A stretch of DNA of 11,251 nucleotides. It comes from Pelagophyceae sp. CCMP2097 (taxonomy: Eukaryota; Sar; Pelagophyceae). The notes under the pieces were generated by a model that had not been told where the DNA came from, made no database searches, and was given only the letters and a program-made list of their open reading frames with translations. A program made the position numbers and the translations under genes. This document shows, one piece after another, positions 7,613 to 11,251 of this stretch (the first letter of the stretch is position 1; every line of letters begins with the position of its first letter). Where the stretch lies: contig MU657457.1 in assembly GCA_026770575.1 (NCBI GenBank), forward strand, positions 51,774-63,024, in the 5' to 3' direction.

Positions 7613-8703
7613 ATCTTTGTGAGCTTGCCCTTTTCCGAGATGAAGATCTTCGACGCCGGGATCTTGTACTCGGACTGCAGCAGGTCCGGGAGATCGTAGC
7701 TGCGTTTCGTCCGTCGTGTGTCTCTTCAGGAATGGGATCGCTTGGAAGGGATTCTCTCGAGGCATCGGACTCACATGATGTCGCCCTGGACGACGATCTC
7801 CTGGCCGCCACTGTCCTTGTCCTTGACGGACGACGAGGCGGCGAACTTTTTGCCAAAGAGCTTCGAGGCGTCCTTTAGCTTCACACCCAGAGTGTCCAGG
7901 CCGTCCTACGCGCCAAATCGCGCCGCAGAGCGGACGGAGGCAGCCGCGGAGAAGACTCACGATGACGGTAACGCTCTTCTTCTTGGACCGGACCTCCTTT
8001 GAGAGGACGACGCGCTGCTTGTCCTCGGCCACCTCCTTTTTCAAACCGGCGCCGCGCTTCACCTTCTTCCTGTCGCCGCCCTAAGCCGGCGGCGTCCACA
8101 CTTTTCGAGGGCCTTTTGGAGGGACGCGGCATAAAACGTCGGTGTTCTCGAGGAGGCGCGGGCAGTGCTCCTTGATCCAGGGGATGCATTTGTCGTAGTC
8201 CGCGCCGTACTCGCAGTACTCGGGCGGGCATCCGCAGACGCCGCAGTAGACAAGCGAGGCCTCTGCGCCCTCTGGCGCCTCGTCGTCGTCGTCGTGGACG
8301 TCTTCGGGAGCCTCCGCCGCCGCGGGCTTCTTGCTCGCCGAGGCGTCCACCGTCGCGTCGTCATCGTCATCATCATCATCGTCGTCGTCGTCGTCGTCGT
8401 CGTCGACGCCGGCGAGTTCCTCGGCCGTGGGCTCGGCGCCGTACTTTTGCACCATCGCGTGGAAGAGCTTCTCCTCCTTGCTCTTGTACTTGGCCAAAAT
8501 GACCCTGATTCAGAAGCGTGCCCGTTTACGATACAAGGCAAGGCGGACGCACTCGACTTGGCCGATCTTGCTCGCGTCGTACTTTTTATAAAAGTTCGTC
8601 AAACGCTCCGAAAACCTATACACGCCGCGGTCCGCCGCGGTTTCGGGGCCGAGGAGGACGCCGCGCAGCGCATTCGCCCGAGGACCTCTTCGTACGACGC
8701 CAT
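7609..8703 (-). CDS. DENR: DENR/TMA22-like translation factor with N-terminal mini-domain (6 exons)
   Basis: Exons: 8703-8672, 8615-8553, 8504-8138, 8080-7961, 7905-7775, 7699-7609; 267 aa. DENR pairs with MCT-1 on the 40S ribosome, promotes recycling of tRNA/40S after termination and supports reinitiation; those roles are known for the family. Evidence: the N-terminal Cys motif YCGVCGCPPEYCEYG at 118-132 with further Cys at 138 and 146, then a basic linker, then a C-terminal SUI1 domain (~190-262) with DGLDTLGVKLKDASKLFGKK and EIVVQGDIIYDLP. Unusual are residues 13-57, a 45-residue module shared with the 531-aa protein here, and a run of 16 Asp at 66-81. The two last introns (55 and 75 nt, GTGAG) and the 8505-8552 intron (GTGCG) are clear. 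The first intron needs a GC donor (56 nt) to join frames. The third intron is placed at 8081-8137 with a weak GTTTTA donor; a 21-nt GTGTGG alternative exists. Confidence 0.85.
8357..8404 (-). repeat. Trinucleotide microsatellite encoding 16 Asp
   Basis: Sixteen consecutive GTC/ATC triplets on the plus strand (GAC/GAT on the minus strand) encode an uninterrupted Asp run in the DENR-like protein, between the mini-domain and the Cys motif. The mixture of GAC and GAT codons indicates that it is not one recent slippage event. Length variation between strains is likely. Confidence 0.9.
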
Positions 8704-8851
8704 CGCTGCCGACCGCGCCCAGCAGAGCCTCGCGACGTCGAGTCCGTTCGGCGACACTATTTTTGGCGAGCGATGGGAAACCCCTTTTTTTTTTTGGAGA
8801 GCTCCCGGAATCGATCCCTCGGAGAAGAGACGGGGGCGGTCTCTGCACAAG
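8704..8851 (-). promoter_or_regulatory. Compact spacer between glycosyltransferase 3' end and DENR start, with A12 tract
   Basis: Only 148 bp lie between the TAG of the upstream glycosyltransferase gene and the ATG of the DENR-like gene on the same strand. The spacer must hold one 3' UTR and one promoter. A run of twelve T on the plus strand (8785-8796; A12 on the coding strand) lies about 80 bp before the ATG. Poly(dA:dT) tracts exclude nucleosomes at promoters in other eukaryotes, so that role is plausible here. No TATA box or canonical polyadenylation signal was recognised. Confidence 0.35.
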
Positions 8852-11251
8852 CTAATTACTTCGTCTGATTGAATTGTTGCCGAGGCTTTTGAGCGCAATC
8901 TCCGTCAGCGCGCTCTGGTGCGGCCCCGCGTCGTCGCCCCGCGCGAAGCAGTCACTGTTCTGGAACGACTCGCTCGTGTATTTCTTGGAGTTGATCTCCT
9001 TGCCGCACCACTTGAGCCGGTGGTAGATTGCCGCGAGGGCGCTCGGGAGGCCCTGTTGGCGGCACTGCGGCTTTAAGTTCCGGTCGCTGGCGCAGTACGT
9101 CAGCTGCTTTACAAACGCTTGGTTGACGAACGACGGTTTGATCAGCAGCAGCTCCTCGTTGCCGGCGCGCGAGACCGCCGATACGAGCTCGTCGAGCTGC
9201 ACCGACTGCCAGCCGCTCGGGTCGACGTTCAGCGGCGGCCCCGCGGGGCGGCGCAGCCGGTACCACTGCGCCGTCTCGTTGCCTTGCTCGTCCTGCCGGT
9301 AGACGCCCACGGCGTTGGCCTCGAGGTTTAAGCTCGCGACGGACCGGAAGGGCGCCGTGGCGTTGTGCCAGGCGCGCCTCGTCGACATGAAGTTCGTCTC
9401 GCGCCAGCCTTTGACTAGGGGGACCATTGTAGAGAGGTCGATGAAGGTCCATGGGAAGTAGGCGTGAAAGTCGAAGAGGACCTTTGGCAAGATGAGAACG
9501 CGGTCCGTCAAGGCCGAGACGAGGATGAGGATTGCCATCTTCACACCGATCTGTTTCTCGTCGTGCCAGCCGTTCTGCTCGCAGATGGAGACGGGGCCGT
9601 CCAAAGCGACGTACTTGGTACCCTCGTGCGCGCCGGCGCCGTAGTACGTCGGCAGCCGTTTTCCTTGGACCGTCGGCGACCCGAGGCCGTGCCAGACGGC
9701 GAGTTCCTTGGCGTGCACCTGCTTGCCGTGCTGCGACTGGAGCGGGATTGTGCCCAAAGTGTGGACGAAGACGGTGCGCTCCGTCGGTACGGGGAGGATG
9801 CTGCAGGCGCCGACGTGGACCGGTATAAACGCCGCGAACACGGGTTGCGACGGCGGGGACATTCTAGGCTTGCCGTTCCAGTCCGATGGCGCGGCGTGGC
9901 CGCGGGCCGTCATCCTTGCGTAGTAGATGAGATTGTGAAAGAGGAGCTGGTCGTGCGCCTCGGGCCGCGTTTTCGCCTCTTGGAGCCACGCGGCAAAGAA
10001 TTCGCGCGTCGCGTTGGAGGCCACGGCGGCGAAGACGCCGATGTTCGACGCGGTCGGGTTGTCCGCGGAAGCCGCGCAGATGAGCTGCATCGAGCCGACG
10101 ACGCCGCGCTCGCTTTTGTGCGGCCACTCCGACAAATCGGCGCGCTTCTGCGAGGCGCGCACGATCCCCGACCGCCGCATGGCGTCGATGATGTGCTGCG
10201 CCGGCGAAACGAACCAGACGTCCATCTCGAAGAAGAAGAAGTCGAAATCGTGCGAGACGAGCCAGTAGCTGACAAAGTACTTGGACTGCTGCACGATGGC
10301 TTTAAGCCGCTCCTTTGAGCTGTCGCCTCTTGTCCCCGGCGCGTGGATGAGGCCCGGCGCGCCGACGGCTCGGAGGCCGCCCGCGGCGGCGGCGCGCAGA
10401 GTGTCGCGGTCCAGCGCGACGACGAAGAACCGGCCGCCGAAGCCCGCCGTTTTTGCGGCCATGTCGACGACGTCGTGGAGCATGGCCTCGCCGTACTTCG
10501 CATCGGCCATCGTCCACGCCACGCAGCCCTTGATAAACGTGCTCTTGTCAAACACCGACGGCGGCGGGAGCACGGCGCGGAGCCGCGCGTCCCACGTCGT
10601 GGTCTCGTCGAGCATGAGCGCTGCGCGCCGCGGCTCCGCCGCCGCGGAAACGGCGGCCGCGTCCGACGCCGTTACGGACCGCCACCACACGGACAGGGGC
10701 GCGGGCGATACCGTAGACGTCAGCGCTCGACGCAGGCACGCGCGGGGCGCGTCTTCCGAGGGCACGACGCCGTCCTTCGACGCCGCGGCCCGCCGAAGGA
10801 CGGCCGAAGGCGGCAGGGCGCGGGCCGCGTCTTTGACGAGCAGCGGCAGATCGACGTCGTCCTCGGGCACGTCCTCGAGCGGGTAGGCGCCCTAGCGTCA
10901 GTCCACCCTCGAAGCGAGGGATAAACACGATCACCCCACCCCCGGGAGGTATCTTGACAAAACCCTCGAGCCTCGCTTCGCATCCAAAAGAGGGGCACAC
11001 GTAGCGTGTGCGGGAGCTCGTCGGGCAGGCGACATCGTACGCGGAGCAGTCGGCGCCGACGCGCCACCAAGGCATCTCCGCCAGAGGAGCGCCACCTCGC
11101 TGCAGCTGCTGGATCTGCTGGAGCTGCGACAGCCGCGCCTGCTCCGACACACGGAGCGACTGCTGCGACGCACGGAGCGCCTGCTCCGACGCACGGAGCA
11201 GCAGCAGCTGCTGCTGCTGCTTCGCGGCGCGCGCACCATGGAGGCGGTTCG
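8852..11251 (-). CDS. GT77-like (nucleotide-diphospho-sugar transferase) glycosyltransferase, 5' partial
   Basis: Two exons are visible: 11251-11001 (open to the window edge) and 10891-8852, joined across a 109-nt GTGTGC...CTAG intron; 762 residues are seen. Exon 1 has a Gln/Leu-rich heptad coiled coil (LRASEQA / LRASQQS / LRVSEQA), as in the stem of type II Golgi enzymes; the membrane anchor would lie upstream. The transferase domain spans roughly residues 185-440. It has a metal/nucleotide-sugar binding site FEMDVWF (around 305-310, the DxD-type position), preceded by KYFVSYWLVSHDFD, then SNIGVFAAVASNATREFFAAW and HDQLLFH, matching the Nucleotid_trans (PF03407, GT77) pattern. The long C-terminal part carries a second conserved-looking block (MAILILVSALTDRVLILPK) resembling that following the catalytic domain in plant XEG113-type arabinosyltransferases. 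The donor sugar cannot be told from sequence. Confidence 0.82.
10906..10920. repeat. Perfect hairpin inside the glycosyltransferase intron
   Basis: CCCTCG (10906-10911) and CGAGGG (10915-10920) are perfectly complementary around an AAG loop. They lie in the 109-nt intron, 14-28 bases before its 3' end, next to a likely branch-point region (GGACTGACGC on the coding strand). The hairpin could shorten the effective branch-to-acceptor distance; this is speculative. Confidence 0.5.
11136..11219 (-). repeat. Three 21-bp heptad-encoding repeats plus CAG/CTG palindrome
   Basis: Three tandem 21-bp units (11136-11156, 11157-11177, 11178-11198) encode seven-residue coiled-coil heptads L-R-(A/V)-S-(E/Q)-Q-(A/S). 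They are followed by the 18-bp perfect palindrome CAGCAGCAGCTGCTGCTG at 11199-11216, which encodes Gln and Leu runs. The region is the stem of the glycosyltransferase and looks like it grew by duplication of a heptad. Confidence 0.8.

Noticed and set aside
8081..8497. DENR start at a TTG near 8497
   Set aside because: A GTGCG...CAG intron joins this exon in frame to an upstream exon carrying the mini-domain, and an ATG with purine at -3 lies further upstream.
9464..10318. 284-codon plus-strand frame
   Set aside because: It is antisense to the GT77-like coding region, with no motif; typical of high-GC shadow frames.
8852..10870. Glycosyltransferase start at a GTG at 10870
   Set aside because: The frame continues upstream to a CTAG acceptor at 10892 and an in-frame exon beyond, so a GTG start, which would suggest bacteria, is not needed.
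1..11251. CRISPR array, tRNA, rRNA, transposase or integrase
   Set aside because: No spaced repeats of CRISPR type, no tRNA-like cloverleaf and no transposase or integrase motif were seen on reading both strands.

Overview
The window reads as nuclear DNA from a GC-rich microalga with compact genes. No gene can be read as bacterial. Nearly every long reading frame breaks at a boundary of the form GTGCG...(T/C)AG, and joining the flanking frames restores continuous, protein-like sequence. About twenty such introns can be placed, most of them 43-109 nt long. The protein set (ankyrin protein, DENR translation factor, GT77-like glycosyltransferase, S74-tailed repeat protein), the GC content and the small introns fit a stramenopile such as a pelagophyte (Aureococcus-like). 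That assignment is an inference without a database search.

Layout, left to right. 1-735 (+): 3' end of a beta-repeat protein with a C-terminal peptidase S74 / intramolecular chaperone domain. 1024-3119 (-): ankyrin protein in seven exons with SUMO-interaction-like motifs near its N terminus. 3147-4244: about 1.1 kb without a convincing gene, holding a possible Cys-rich reading frame, a hydrophobic stretch and a C14 run. 4245-6090 (-): five-exon, 531-aa protein with an N-terminal 45-residue mini-domain, a long Pro/Gln-rich linker and a helical C-terminal region. 6204-7276 (+): small protein with a predicted signal peptide and five cysteines, divergent from the previous gene across a 113-bp shared promoter. 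7277-7612: possible further 3' exon(s) of that gene. 7609-8703 (-): DENR/TMA22-like translation factor in six exons. 8852 to beyond 11251 (-): GT77-like glycosyltransferase with a coiled-coil stem, its 5' end outside the window.

The genes do not form one obvious pathway. The main unexpected link is that the 531-aa protein and the DENR-like protein start with the same gap-free 45-residue module (pattern ERL..FY..[FY]...V..I...Y...E..L...KYG.E), apparently an adaptor attached to unrelated partners. The GT77-like enzyme and the small secreted-type protein belong to the secretory pathway. The S74 protein is probably a self-cleaving extracellular or structural protein. No mobile element, CRISPR array, rRNA or tRNA gene was recognised.
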